Origin: G963666535 sp963666535
GTDB lineage: Bacteria > Bacillota > Clostridia > Oscillospirales > Oscillospiraceae
Length of the DNA stretch: 64,000 bases
Direction of reading: 5' to 3'
Assembly: GCA_963666535.1 (NCBI GenBank)
Contig: OY762913.1
Location: forward strand, 3,038,001 to 3,102,000
Shown here piece by piece: positions 26,493-35,209 of this stretch. Positions within the stretch are counted from its first letter, which is position 1. The number at the start of each line of letters is the position of its first letter. The translations under genes were made by a program, and so were the position numbers. The notes under the pieces were generated by a model. It saw only the letters and a program-made list of their open reading frames with translations. It did no database searches and had not been told where the DNA came from.

Positions 26493-26870
26493 ATGGAAGA
26501 TTATCAGACATTTAATAAAAACAGACTTTTCATACTTTTACCCGATGGCACAGCGGCAGATGCCCCCACCTTCATCCATGGGGCGAAAAAAAAGTTTAGA
26601 TACAGTGATGCTGACAGCATTTTATATAAACAATGTTCCGCCTGCGGAAAATGGTTTAAGGTCGCGCAATTCAAGGATGGGCAATGGGTTGATATCCATT
26701 TAGAGCAGGAAATCCATTTCACAAGTAGCACGTACAGTTCCTATTGCAGAAAATACTATTCTGTTAAGCAGAAAAACAAGAATAAACAAATTCCATTGAA
26801 TTCCTCTGGTGATAACCAACCGGTTAGCGGGTCCATTAAAATATTCCATATTTCTCGCGGAGCAGCATAA
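26493..26870 (+). CDS. Small CxxC-containing protein of a mobile element
   Basis: The ATG at 26493 has an AAAGGTGAT SD and encodes 125 aa. A cysteine pair in YKQCSACGKWFK and a later single C suggest a small zinc-binding fold. The C-terminus is basic. The last about 20 codons overlap the next ORF in another frame. I do not recognise the family. It lies downstream of the broken integrase and upstream of two small ORFs ending at a strong terminator, so it is most likely element cargo. Confidence 0.55.
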   Translation: MEDYQTFNKNRLFILLPDGTAADAPTFIHGAKKKFRYSDADSILYKQCSACGKWFKVAQFKDGQWVDIHLEQEIHFTSSTYSSYCRKYYSVKQKNKNKQIPLNSSGDNQPVSGSIKIFHISRGAA

Positions 26871-26994
26871 GAAATATCTCAAAATGCGGGCAGTGCTTGA
26901 ATCAAAACCCCTGAGGGAAGTTTTATCCGCGATCATCGAAAACGAGATGCGGCAAAATCCAATTGAGCAGTATTTGCAAAATGGGCGTAGGTAA
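26809..26994 (+). CDS. Small helical protein of a mobile element
   Basis: The ORF is 61 aa from GTG 26809 (no convincing SD) and overlaps the end of the 26493 gene by 62 nt. The text LKYSIFLAEQHKKYLKMRAV and SAIIENEMRQNPIEQYLQNG looks like a compact helical protein. The overlap could instead reflect a frameshift that joined it to the preceding gene. Function unknown; it is followed 8 nt later by the 27003 gene. Confidence 0.5.
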   Translation: MITNRLAGPLKYSIFLAEQHKKYLKMRAVLESKPLREVLSAIIENEMRQNPIEQYLQNGRR

Positions 26995-27002
26995 ACACAA
27001 CT

Positions 27003-27176
27003 ATGACAGAAAAAGAAAATTGTACTAATCTCCCTCAGCATGAGATTGATAGCCTCGCTCGATGCCTGTTGCCACTAATCATGAATTATTTTGATTCAGA
27101 AGAAGGCCAACAAGAATATGCCGCCTGGAAGTCCCAACGCCAATCAGAAGCGCCACTCCAGTGTAAGGTATCATAA
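27003..27176 (+). CDS. Small 57-aa acidic protein, mobile-element type
   Basis: The ORF starts ATG 27003 and reads MTEKENCTNLPQHEIDSLAR, then LLPLIMNYFDSEEGQQEYAA, ending at TAA 27174-27176. From memory, short proteins of this type (LPQxEIDxLARCLLP...FxSEEG) often sit next to integrases in Firmicutes elements; their role is unknown. It is the last gene before a very strong terminator. Confidence 0.6.
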   Translation: MTEKENCTNLPQHEIDSLARCLLPLIMNYFDSEEGQQEYAAWKSQRQSEAPLQCKVS

Positions 27177-27194
27177 ATATGCGTCTCATACCAT

Positions 27195-27231
27195 GCGAGA
27201 GGCGGCAGGTTTTAAACCTGCCGCCTCTCGC
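27195..27231 (+). terminator. Very strong hairpin terminator
   Basis: A perfect 18-bp inverted repeat (27195-27212 with 27214-27231) with a one-base gap, followed by TGTTTACATTT, ends the run of small plus-strand genes. Confidence 0.7.
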
Positions 27232-27246
27232 TGTTTACATTTCAAT

Positions 27247-27315
27247 CCAAATAAACGACAAATCCGAACCCATTTCCAATTGGAAAAAGGTTGGGATTAT
27301 CTTGATTTGGTGGAG
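27247..27315. repeat. Hairpin plus degenerate tmRNA-end copy, duplicate of 30496-30564
   Basis: About 68 bp closely match 30496-30564. They include a hairpin (27261-27270 with 27289-27298) and TTGATTTGGTGGAG, whose last 8 bp (27308-27315) equal the start of the ssrA 3' end. This is probably a decayed attachment site of an element related to the one starting at 30.55 kb. Confidence 0.5.
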
Positions 27316-27360
27316 CGCTGCCTTTCAAAGCCAACCCCTGATAGCATCTAACGCAAGGGA

Positions 27361-29766
27361 TTAAATGTTTATGTCGGAACGGCTTATCAGGTCGTTTTGA
27401 AGGTCTTCATACAACTCAACAAAGTAGGCGGAAAAGCCTGCCACCCTGACAACCAAATCCCGATATTCATCTGGGTTTGCCTGTGCCTTCCTCAATGTGT
27501 CAGAATCCACCACATTGTACTGCACCTGCATACCGCCCTCATCGAAAAAGGTCCAAATTAACTGCTGCATCTTCTCGTTGCCATCTTGTCCGCGCAGGCT
27601 TGAGGGATGGAACTTCATGTTAAATTGCAGACCATTACCAAAATTTGAAGGATGCAGCGCTAAGATAGAATTCATAACACCTGTTGGGCCACACTTTTCG
27701 CAGCCTTGCGACGGTGAGGCTGCATCAGACAATGGCTGACCGTCGAGACGACCGTTGGGCGTAGCATAAGTTTGATAGCCTTGGGGAACATGGCATCCGG
27801 CTGAGTAGATACCGGCTCTGTGCCCGCCTCTCGCACTGATATAGGCGTTTGTCCTTGTGCTGAAAAGGTCAGCTACCCAGCTTGCAAGTTCATCGACATA
27901 GGGTTCTCCGTTTCCGTAGTGAGGAACTTCATTGATGATGCGTTGGCGAAGGACCTCATAACCTTCCCAGTTTGCAATAACTGCGTCGTAAAGCTCACGT
28001 GCAGTGCACAGTTTTTTATCATAGACCATGTATTTGATGGCGGCAAGGCTGTCAGCAAGCGTCCCTACGCCAAGGATGGCAGAGCCAGTTGAATTGTATT
28101 TTGTGCCACCCATCATCATATCGCGCCCGCTCTCCATACACCCGTCCATAGTAGCAGATGCCATCGGCACAGGTATTAACGGGTTACCCACATACTCCAT
28201 AATGTTGTTAAGCGTAAAATGCCAATCCATAAAGTATTCAAGTTGAGCCTTGTAAGCATCCCGCACCTGCTCAAAGCTGTTCATTTCGTAAAGATACCCC
28301 GTGTGTAATCCGCCCTGCTGGTTGTTTTTAGGATTGATGCCGTTGTTGATTGCCTGAAGCAGTACATTGTTGACGTTAACCCAAGTCTTGGAAAATGGCG
28401 CGCTAACGTTTGCCCACTCACAACCTGACCCGGTTATTTCAACACAACCCACAACGCAATAATTGCGCGCGTCCTCTATGGAAAGTCCCCGCTTATGTAA
28501 AACATCAATTATTAAGTCTGCGTTTTCAATACATGGAATACCGTATACTATCTTTGATGTTTCAATGCCAGCTTCCAATAGCCCCTGAGGTGATTCCTTG
28601 TGCAAGCCCAATGATAGGGTGGGATCGTGTAACTTTAATCGTGCCGCTGACTGCAAACACAAATACGTCACTTCGTTAGTGGCGTCGCTGCCGTCAGGCT
28701 TGCGTCCGGCTATCGTTATACGCAGATTATTGGAATATGCACCGGCCGTGTGCATAAGGTTTTCCGGACCGCAGAAGAACAAATCAGCCGTTTTAATAAA
28801 GAAGCAGTCCATTAACTCTTGAGCTTCCTCCATTGTGATGCGACCCGTCTCAAGATCGGCCTTTAAGTAATCTCCGACATGCTGGTCGAGTCTGCCTAAC
28901 GTAAGGCCGAGAAAATTGCCTTCGATCAATAAAATATACTGGTATAACAAACAGATTTGCAGCGCCTCATGATAGGTGCGTGCGGGATTTTCCATAATCC
29001 AGTCCAACGATTCCGCCATTTTTAACAGCTCTTCTTGGCGCTTTACATCGGACATCTCCTGAGCTTGAGCGCGGCATTCGGCTGCATATCTCTTGGCAAA
29101 AAGGATAGCCGAATCACAACTGATGACAATGGCGCGGTAGAAGAAATACTTTTCAGCATCGTGCCCCCCTATTTTCCCGCGCATTTCCTCAAGTTTTTCA
29201 AGAGCCTCCTGCCTTATTGCACTAAACCCTTTCTCCACTGCCTTGCGATAGTTGGCGTTATAATGTCCGCTGGGCACAAAGCCATTTGAGAAGGTGTCAT
29301 GAGATACGTTTGTCGTACTAAGTGAAATAATATCCTCGGGTAACGCGGCGTTTATCTTGGTATTGACACAGTTCTCCTGCCAGAAGCCATCCACCGAGTG
29401 AAGATACGCTCTGTCTTCTACAGACAAATACATAAAGCCATCTTTTGTTTGCTTATTGTCGTAAATCCCACTGTCCAGCTCATTGATGAGCCAAGTGAGC
29501 CCGCCGTATTCTGGCCATATGCAGCAACCGTGAAACGTCTTAGCGATATTGCCCACAAGGAGCTCTTCGGGTTCCACTCTCACGGTCATCTTGGTAAGTA
29601 TTTCATTAAGCGCCTTAGCGCGGCGAATTATGGGCACCTCATTTCCGCTAATCCTGTAGTAGTCAGTTAATATCTTCGTTCTCTCAGCGTCCAGAGTCGG
29701 TATTGTATCCCGATAACGCTGCCTTAGCCTTTGTACCCTTGGAGTAATTTTTTTTAATTCAAACAT
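27361..29766 (-). CDS. Glycyl radical enzyme, pyruvate formate-lyase/dehydratase superfamily, substrate unknown
   Basis: The preferred start is ATG 29766 (GGGAGGAG SD); a TTG lies two codons upstream. The protein is 801 aa. It has the PFL-like barrel with the catalytic thiyl loop VVGCVEITG (Cys about 441, with the Glu two residues on, as in dehydratase/lyase members). The C-terminal glycyl radical motif is RVAGFSAYF (Gly about 777). Such enzymes need a radical-SAM activase, and none is next to it. The CVE motif points to the eliminase/decarboxylase clade rather than true PFL, which has CC. The substrate cannot be assigned. The gene sits between two ssrA-like att remnants, so it may be cargo of an integrated element. 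Confidence 0.85.
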   Translation of the reverse strand: MFELKKITPRVQRLRQRYRDTIPTLDAERTKILTDYYRISGNEVPIIRRAKALNEILTKMTVRVEPEELLVGNIAKTFHGCCIWPEYGGLTWLINELDSGIYDNKQTKDGFMYLSVEDRAYLHSVDGFWQENCVNTKINAALPEDIISLSTTNVSHDTFSNGFVPSGHYNANYRKAVEKGFSAIRQEALEKLEEMRGKIGGHDAEKYFFYRAIVISCDSAILFAKRYAAECRAQAQEMSDVKRQEELLKMAESLDWIMENPARTYHEALQICLLYQYILLIEGNFLGLTLGRLDQHVGDYLKADLETGRITMEEAQELMDCFFIKTADLFFCGPENLMHTAGAYSNNLRITIAGRKPDGSDATNEVTYLCLQSAARLKLHDPTLSLGLHKESPQGLLEAGIETSKIVYGIPCIENADLIIDVLHKRGLSIEDARNYCVVGCVEITGSGCEWANVSAPFSKTWVNVNNVLLQAINNGINPKNNQQGGLHTGYLYEMNSFEQVRDAYKAQLEYFMDWHFTLNNIMEYVGNPLIPVPMASATMDGCMESGRDMMMGGTKYNSTGSAILGVGTLADSLAAIKYMVYDKKLCTARELYDAVIANWEGYEVLRQRIINEVPHYGNGEPYVDELASWVADLFSTRTNAYISARGGHRAGIYSAGCHVPQGYQTYATPNGRLDGQPLSDAASPSQGCEKCGPTGVMNSILALHPSNFGNGLQFNMKFHPSSLRGQDGNEKMQQLIWTFFDEGGMQVQYNVVDSDTLRKAQANPDEYRDLVVRVAGFSAYFVELYEDLQNDLISRSDINI

Positions 29767-30041
29767 GTTCAATTCTCCTCCCTTACTTACTCCGTAATTT
29801 TTGTTAACTTCTGTCCACTCGGTGTCATTTGACTGTTAGATGTTTGCATTCTTAAATCACCAGTAAACTGAGCGCGTTGCTTCATCAAAAAGAACTCAAA
29901 TTGAGGCGTTAACTCCCTTTAAACTACTATTCAAAGGATTCATGTTAACCGTTACTATTATTAAATTATAGCTCTTAAATGGGAATCCGTATATGTCAGC
30001 TTTGACATCACATATTGCAAAAATGACATCATTCATTTCAG

Positions 30042-30263
30042 TCATGAAACAAGAGAAACATGGGTACCGACAGGTGCATTTTTTTCTATTGTAATCCACA
30101 CAGCGGCTGTTCGGTTTACCTTTTTTAGTTGAGCTTCACGGGCTTTTGTGGTGTCACAAGGCTGGCCGTCAACCAGCACCTTATAATCATCCGACATATC
30201 CAGCTGCATATACGGTAGCAGCGCTGCCATGCCAAGCTGCGTGAAGGAGGGCAAGACAGACAT
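30042..30263 (-). pseudogene. Fragment of a PglZ-like (BREX-type) phosphatase-domain protein
   Basis: The minus frame reads MSVLPSFTQLGMAALLPYMQ and then YKVLVDGQPCDTTKAREAQL. This resembles the conserved core of PglZ-domain proteins (SVLPSYTQLGMAALLP...VLVDG) used in BREX phage defence. Only about 70 codons survive, without the rest of the protein or any other BREX gene. It is a relic, with family assignment by recollection of the motif. The stretch 29767-30041 shows nothing else. Confidence 0.55.
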
Positions 30264-30495
30264 CTGGTCAAAATTATGTGGAAATTAGGTGCTTGGCCTA
30301 CCTTTTTTAAGATACGGAATGTCCACTTTTTTAATACTTATTCCGTCAAAATCGGCAATTTATTACTTTGCCTGATGGCACAAAATTACAAAGTAAACAT
30401 CCGCATCAGCAAAGGTCGACTGAGAAAGAGCGATATCTGCTGATCTCCAGCTCACAAGCCAAATCAGTTGATTTCATTTTTAAGGGTGCAATTTT

Positions 30496-30573
30496 CCAGA
30501 TAAACGACAAATCCGAACCCTTCTCCAATTGGAAAAAGGTTCGGATTTTGTTGATTTGGTGGAGGCGGGGGGG
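30496..30573. repeat. Distal attachment site (attL-like) of the ssrA-integrated element
   Basis: A perfect 10-bp hairpin (30510-30519 with 30538-30547) is followed by a 16-bp sequence, TGGTGGAGGCGGGGGG (30557-30572), identical to the encoded tmRNA 3' end (42444-42459). The integrase gene ends 150 bp away. This is the expected direct repeat left by integration into the 3' end of ssrA. Confidence 0.65.
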
Positions 30574-30692
30574 ACAATGTAAACCCTATTTCGCCGTTTT
30601 CCATCGTTTCAGAACGTTGCCGAGCCCTTTATTTATGGGCTTTTTGATACATTCTCTTTTAATTGCTTTTAATTAAAATGTTTCGATTTTTA

Positions 30693-30719
30693 GTCTTAGC
30701 GTGTACAAAGCGTGTACGG
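30693..30719. repeat. 27-bp repeat with paired GTGTAC motifs, copy 1
   Basis: GTCTTAGCGTGTACAAAGCG continues with TGTACGG. The 27 bp recur at 42367-42393 with two mismatches, so one copy lies beside each end of the element. It could be an arm-type integrase or accessory-factor site. Confidence 0.5.
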
Positions 30720-30721
30720 AA

Positions 30722-31857
30722 TCAGGTAATTTTATTGAGAATTTCAACAGCTTTTTCTTCTTCTCTGGGGTACAAGTGACTGTATGTATTCCAAGTCATT
30801 TCTATGTCGCTATGCCCCAAACGTCTGGCTATCTCTTGAATGTTGACGCCAGAGTTTGCAAGCATGGAAACGTGACTGTGCCGGAAATCGTGAATACGGA
30901 TTGTGTGAACACCTGCAGCGCGGGAATATTGCAGATTTTTCTTTGACACGGATGAATCTCTAATAGGGCGTTCTCCACCGCAAATCCGAAATCCATCATT
31001 AAAGTTTGGCAACTGCATTTGTCGCTCTTTATGGGCGTCCAGAATGTCAATCAGCGGCTTTGGTAACTGCAGCGTCCGTATAGACGATTTGTTTTTTGGG
31101 GCTGTTTCTCGATCATCCCCGTGAAGTTTCTGATTGATGCTGCGCGTAACATGTAGGTAGCCATTGTCAATATCAGACCACTTCAAGGCGAAAATTTCAC
31201 CTTTTCGCAACCCGCAGTAGAAAGCAATATTGAAGAACACATAGTAATCCCATTCGCAATAGCTGTTACGGCGGCTCTCCACATCTTTTGCGGATTTTAA
31301 AACTGCATTAATGAACTTTAAAAACTCCTCGGCGGTATAGTAACTCATTTCGGGTTTCAATTCCAGAGTGCTTTTAAAGTTGCCTATCCTCAACAACGGA
31401 TTTTTTGGCAGATATTCCATCCGAACAGCATAATTGAGGACGGCACGCAATTCGCCGTAAATGTTCTGTTTGGTCTTAGAAGCATAGTTACCGCCTTCAA
31501 TTTTGAGCTTCCAATCCTGCAATACTTTGGTGCTTAGTTTGTCAATCTTCACGGTATCCAAAATGGGGGAGATATGAAGCTTGTAAACCTCTTTTTTCTT
31601 CTCCAATGTGCTTTCCCGAATTTCGTATTGCAGGACATTGATGTATTCGCTATATAACCCCTGCAATGTGATATTCGATGGTGAAGAACATTCTTCTAGC
31701 CCCTGCATAAGAGTACGTTCTAACGCCTTTGCGTTATCAGAGCCAAAAGCAACTCTTGTAAGCTGTTTCTTCGCACCGTGGCTATCGAGAAAATTAACGC
31801 GAATTTTATATTTTTGCAAACCATCTTGTTTTACCCGTCAACCTTATATATCGGCAT
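30722..31857 (-). CDS. int: Tyrosine recombinase (Tn916-like integrase) with an early frameshift
   Basis: The natural start is ATG 31857, with a GGAGG SD 8 nt upstream, giving MPIYKVDG. The frame then hits TAA at once, while the expected continuation VKQDGLQKYKIRVNF lies in the next frame. A single-base deletion near 31833-31837 is implied. From there a 365-codon frame is open to 30722. It contains an AP2-like N-terminal arm domain, a SAM-like core-binding domain, and the catalytic domain: FYCGLRKGEIFALKW (R), IRIHDFRHSHVSMLANSG (HxxR), ARRLGHSDIEMTWNTY (H...Y). It is functional only if translation starts at the TTG (31819) or the frameshift is a sequencing error. Confidence 0.8.
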
Positions 31858-31948
31858 AGTTTTAACCTCCAAAGATGGCTGAAACCTCGTCAATATCTTA
31901 CCATAATGTTGGTAAAATCACAAGGTTGAGCCATCAACGAAATTTATT

Positions 31949-32224
31949 CTATAAGCCTAATTTTTGCAGTTTAGTTCTACGCTTTTCTAAATCATCAACG
32001 TCGATGCCCCAGACTTCAAAAGCAATTTTAGTATTGACTGAATAGGCACTGTATGAGCAGATGCCTCTTACAATCATTTCGGCTTTTACACGTTGTTTTA
32101 GGCGGTTGATTGTAGCCGTGGAATGCTTGCCAAATAAAGCTGAAATGTGCTTGTTGCTGATTTCAGAGTGTTTGTAATATATCGCCAAAGCTGTATCAAT
32201 AGCCGTGATTTGAGGTGTATTCAT
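31949..32224 (-). CDS. Small HTH-like DNA-binding protein of the element
   Basis: The 91-aa protein begins inside the 3' end of the rep gene (29-nt overlap), which indicates coupled translation. The segment NKHISALFGKHSTATINRLK resembles a helix-turn-helix that scans for its target, and the C-terminus is charged. I do not assign a family. Its position between rep and int suggests an excision or transcription accessory factor; this is inference. Confidence 0.65.
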   Translation of the reverse strand: MNTPQITAIDTALAIYYKHSEISNKHISALFGKHSTATINRLKQRVKAEMIVRGICSYSAYSVNTKIAFEVWGIDVDDLEKRRTKLQKLGL

Positions 32225-33161
32225 GGTTCACGGTCTCCTTTTTTGGAACATTTGGCACAGTAATCACCCGTTTTGTGGAGGAATCGGAATCCAGCACCGC
32301 CAAAATCTTTTTGCCCTTATCGTTTAAATCCTCGATACCCACATATCTGTCAGCGACTAATTGACTATGCATTACAGCGGCAATATACGGCGCGTAAGCG
32401 TCGAAAACATAATCAATCGTATCTTCAAGATTTCCAAGCGTACGTTTTACCGTTCTTATTTTCTCGCCAGCGTCAGCAGCATAATACTTTTCAATGAAGC
32501 CGGAACTATCATTTTCGGTGGAGCGGTGAACACGTTGCAGAAAGAGGAGGTCGGTAAATTCGTTGTCAAATGTATGATCTAATACCAACTCGCCCTTTAT
32601 GCGATGGGTTTCAACTTCAAAACGTATCTGAACAAAGCCATCAGCCGCGGGGTAGTGCTTGCCATCCTCGGCGGTCTTATTATAAATTCTTGTAAAAAAC
32701 TGTGATTTTCGTGAACCATAGTAGACGGTACGTGCGTCCGACATACCGATTATGTTGTAGTCATTCGCGTTAAATGCGGCCTTGTAATATTTTCGCCAAT
32801 CGTCTATCGAAACGCATGCATCACTAGCAAGGTCGAGACGCGAAACCCGCCAAGCGGAAAAGCCTGACAAGATTTTTAAAACAGCGCCACGGTCACGCTC
32901 TATTGCGTGCCAGTAATCTCCTGCAAGTTGTACCGTATACTCCCACCCATGAGCCTGTGCTGTTCCATACTGCCTTGAAACCGTTATTCCGTACTGTGAC
33001 ACGCGCATGGTCTTGCCATCACTGCAGAGCATCTCCTTGCATGTATTTTTGTATAAATCTGGAAGTATCGAAGCGAATTCAGTTAATAAATCGCTTGTAG
33101 AAGCTAGATTTTTGCTGATATGTGCTCCAAGTGAGACTGTTAAGTAATCAATAATTGCCAT
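32196..33161 (-). CDS. Rolling-circle replication initiator/relaxase (Rep_trans, NicK-like)
   Basis: The frame is open to 33290, but the ATG at 33161 has a TTGGAGTG SD and starts with MAIIDYLTVSL, typical of this family (321 aa). Further conserved features are YGITVSRQYGTAQAHGWEYT, SRLDLASDACVSIDDW, TVYYGSRKSQFFTRIYNKT (Y and K region of the nicking site) and QIRFEVETHRIKG. Such proteins nick at oriT or a double-strand origin and prime rolling-circle replication of integrative elements. Two hairpins just upstream are a candidate nick region. It is followed by an overlapping HTH gene. Confidence 0.8.
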   Translation of the reverse strand: MAIIDYLTVSLGAHISKNLASTSDLLTEFASILPDLYKNTCKEMLCSDGKTMRVSQYGITVSRQYGTAQAHGWEYTVQLAGDYWHAIERDRGAVLKILSGFSAWRVSRLDLASDACVSIDDWRKYYKAAFNANDYNIIGMSDARTVYYGSRKSQFFTRIYNKTAEDGKHYPAADGFVQIRFEVETHRIKGELVLDHTFDNEFTDLLFLQRVHRSTENDSSGFIEKYYAADAGEKIRTVKRTLGNLEDTIDYVFDAYAPYIAAVMHSQLVADRYVGIEDLNDKGKKILAVLDSDSSTKRVITVPNVPKKETVNHEYTSNHGY

Positions 33162-33186
33162 ATATTTACACTCCAATGTTACTGTT

Positions 33187-33259
33187 ACTCCCGTATTACA
33201 GTACGGGAGTTTTGGAGAAGGGCGGCTCTTCCGCCTTACGGCTCCGTGCCGCCCCTCTC
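33187..33259. other. Candidate origin of transfer/replication (two hairpins between coupling protein and rep)
   Basis: The region contains a 9-bp inverted repeat (33187-33195 with 33202-33210) and a 12-bp GC-rich one with one mismatch (33215-33226 with 33248-33259). It lies between the coupling-protein stop and the rep start, the place of oriT in ICEBs1-like elements. No T tract follows, so a plain terminator is less likely. Function is inferred. Confidence 0.4.
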
Positions 33260-33286
33260 CTATGTCCGTACTGTCCAGAGGAGCCA

Positions 33287-34588
33287 TCACCGCATATATT
33301 TACAAACCAACGCACCAATATCCGCAAAGTCTGGGACAGCATCTTTTATACTGAATCGTTCCACGTGTGGCATAACCGCGTCTATGCGGAAATATCCCTC
33401 ACCTATACTGTTATGTGCATCCATCAGACCAACATCCGAAGGAAAAAGCATACGCTTTTCACTTTCGGACGGGGTACCAAAGAAAAATTTAGAAGTCAAA
33501 GAATCCCTCACGCCCGCACTAAAGCGTTCAGCATGACTGGACTGACCTGCCAATATGACCTTAAACCCATATTCACGCCCTTCAAATACTAAGGTTGAAA
33601 GCAAAGATTTTGCACGGTCGGACTGTTTGCGGTCAAGGCGCTCCAAAAACGTAATCATTTCATCAAGAACATATACTCTGATTTTTCCATCAGGATTCAT
33701 TTTTATCGTGTCTAAGGTTGCAACGGCATTTTCAAGACCATCAAGAACCCGCTCCCCATAATAAAACGATGGGGAATCAGCGATGCTTAGCTTCTGGGCG
33801 AAGGTCAGTTTTTGGTCAAAAAGAACAAACTCCATATCAATATTGCGAGTATCCGCGTCCAAACAGTATAGCCACATCAAAAAGGCAAGACCGACTGTCT
33901 TTCCAGATCCTGGAGCTCCAAAGACGCCAGCTGCATTGATATTCTGTACAATGAAAGTATCATGTAAAGTGAGTAGCGTGCAGACGATTTTTTCAGACGG
34001 TGTTACACAAAGTTTAAGTTGCCCATACTTTGTGGCATCATATCGGACAAAACCATGAAAAATGTTTCGAAGACCACGAACGATTACTGGGTCATCCAGT
34101 ATAACAGCATCAATATCAGCGTCATCAAAGGTATAAATCACACCATTGACACTATTGGGGTCGCTTGCTTTGCTAAGAAATTGCGGTGCGCTGCCCTTTT
34201 TGTTTGTCAAGCCGATATTCTCGAAACGCTCGGCAAAAATGGCAGCTTTACGTTCTGTTAAATATTCGTTCAATTTATTTCCCCCTACAATTAGAAAAAT
34301 GAACAAAATTACAATAATAAGTAAAAATATCACGTTAAATGCGGTTTCAAAGTGTTGGATAAGATTGTCCGGCACAGAGCCGAAAAGCCTGATAATTCCG
34401 GTTGCCCAATTCGCCATAAAGGACGCGAATCCGAACCGAAAATCACCCACTTCGTGCCTCAGATAGCCTACGATCGACCAAAACGTCAAAAGGAGTGCTG
34501 TCAAAACGCAACGGAACAGGATTTTTTTGAAAAGCAAAAATTTTCGCCATTTTGCAAGCGCAACCTCGTCAGCATTCAATTCGTTCAT
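33287..34588 (-). CDS. FtsK/SpoIIIE-type coupling protein (DNA translocase)
   Basis: ATG 34588 with a GAGGTG SD is preferred to the in-frame upstream start and gives 433 aa. Two N-terminal membrane segments (FRCVLTALLLTFWSIVGYL; VIFLLIIVILFIFLIVGG) precede a P-loop ATPase core. Walker A is GAPGSGKTVG, Walker B is VYVLDEMITFL, and a sensor-like ILAGQSSHAERFSAGVRDSL follows. In integrative elements these membrane ATPases bring the nicked DNA to a secretion channel. It is upstream of rep in the same direction. Without other conjugation genes it points to a mobilizable element. Confidence 0.8.
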   Translation of the reverse strand: MNELNADEVALAKWRKFLLFKKILFRCVLTALLLTFWSIVGYLRHEVGDFRFGFASFMANWATGIIRLFGSVPDNLIQHFETAFNVIFLLIIVILFIFLIVGGNKLNEYLTERKAAIFAERFENIGLTNKKGSAPQFLSKASDPNSVNGVIYTFDDADIDAVILDDPVIVRGLRNIFHGFVRYDATKYGQLKLCVTPSEKIVCTLLTLHDTFIVQNINAAGVFGAPGSGKTVGLAFLMWLYCLDADTRNIDMEFVLFDQKLTFAQKLSIADSPSFYYGERVLDGLENAVATLDTIKMNPDGKIRVYVLDEMITFLERLDRKQSDRAKSLLSTLVFEGREYGFKVILAGQSSHAERFSAGVRDSLTSKFFFGTPSESEKRMLFPSDVGLMDAHNSIGEGYFRIDAVMPHVERFSIKDAVPDFADIGALVCKYMR

Positions 34589-34676
34589 GGATAAACACCT
34601 CATTTAATGAAACCGCTGCGCCACGCCAGAAAGCACGGCGCAGCGGCCTATAATTATTACTTTGTGGAGTTTCTAT

Positions 34677-34937
34677 TTACCCGAATTCTACCAAACTGAC
34701 ATTGTTAAACTTATCATAATAGAAATTTGCTTCCTGCCCGACAAACGCCGCGAGTTCTTTTGCAGACAAAGGCTTTCCAAGACTTTCGGTGATTATCATA
34801 TATTTAACTTTAACGTTTTCCGTTCTGAGCCCCGTCCCTTTGTCTGCCTTAAAAGGCTCTGTACAATGAAAGACAACATTGTGATAATCGTTTCCTTGAA
34901 AATTCCCCGACGATTCTGCGATACCTATGATTTTCAT
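34677..34937 (-). CDS. Small protein of the element, possibly single-strand DNA related
   Basis: The 86-aa protein starts at ATG 34937 with an AAGGGGC SD. It is beta-rich by appearance (VVFHCTEPF, VKVKYMIITESLG, AKELAAFVGQEANFYYDKFN). It lies at the head of the coupling-protein/rep operon, where rolling-circle elements often encode a helix-destabilising or OB-fold protein. I cannot confirm this by motif. No cysteines suited to metal binding, and no membrane segment. Confidence 0.65.
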   Translation of the reverse strand: MKIIGIAESSGNFQGNDYHNVVFHCTEPFKADKGTGLRTENVKVKYMIITESLGKPLSAKELAAFVGQEANFYYDKFNNVSLVEFG

Positions 34938-35209
34938 TTGGTTTGCCCCTTTCTGGTTTGCTCCACGTTTGAAATTCGTGGAATTTGTTTTGGGTTTTAA
35001 TTCTCTTATTGGGGTGCTGTGACCTGGTTATCAACTCTTTTCAATAGATTTTGCGTTCACAGCTTAGCTACGGCTGTTGCGCAATCGGTTTCCTGTCTAC
35101 ACGACTTTGTGTTGAGCTTATAATACCACGTTTAACGAAAATTGTTAGCTCAAACATAATCATTGACATGAATGAATGAAATATGATATGGTCATACAAA
35201 TGAAGAGGA

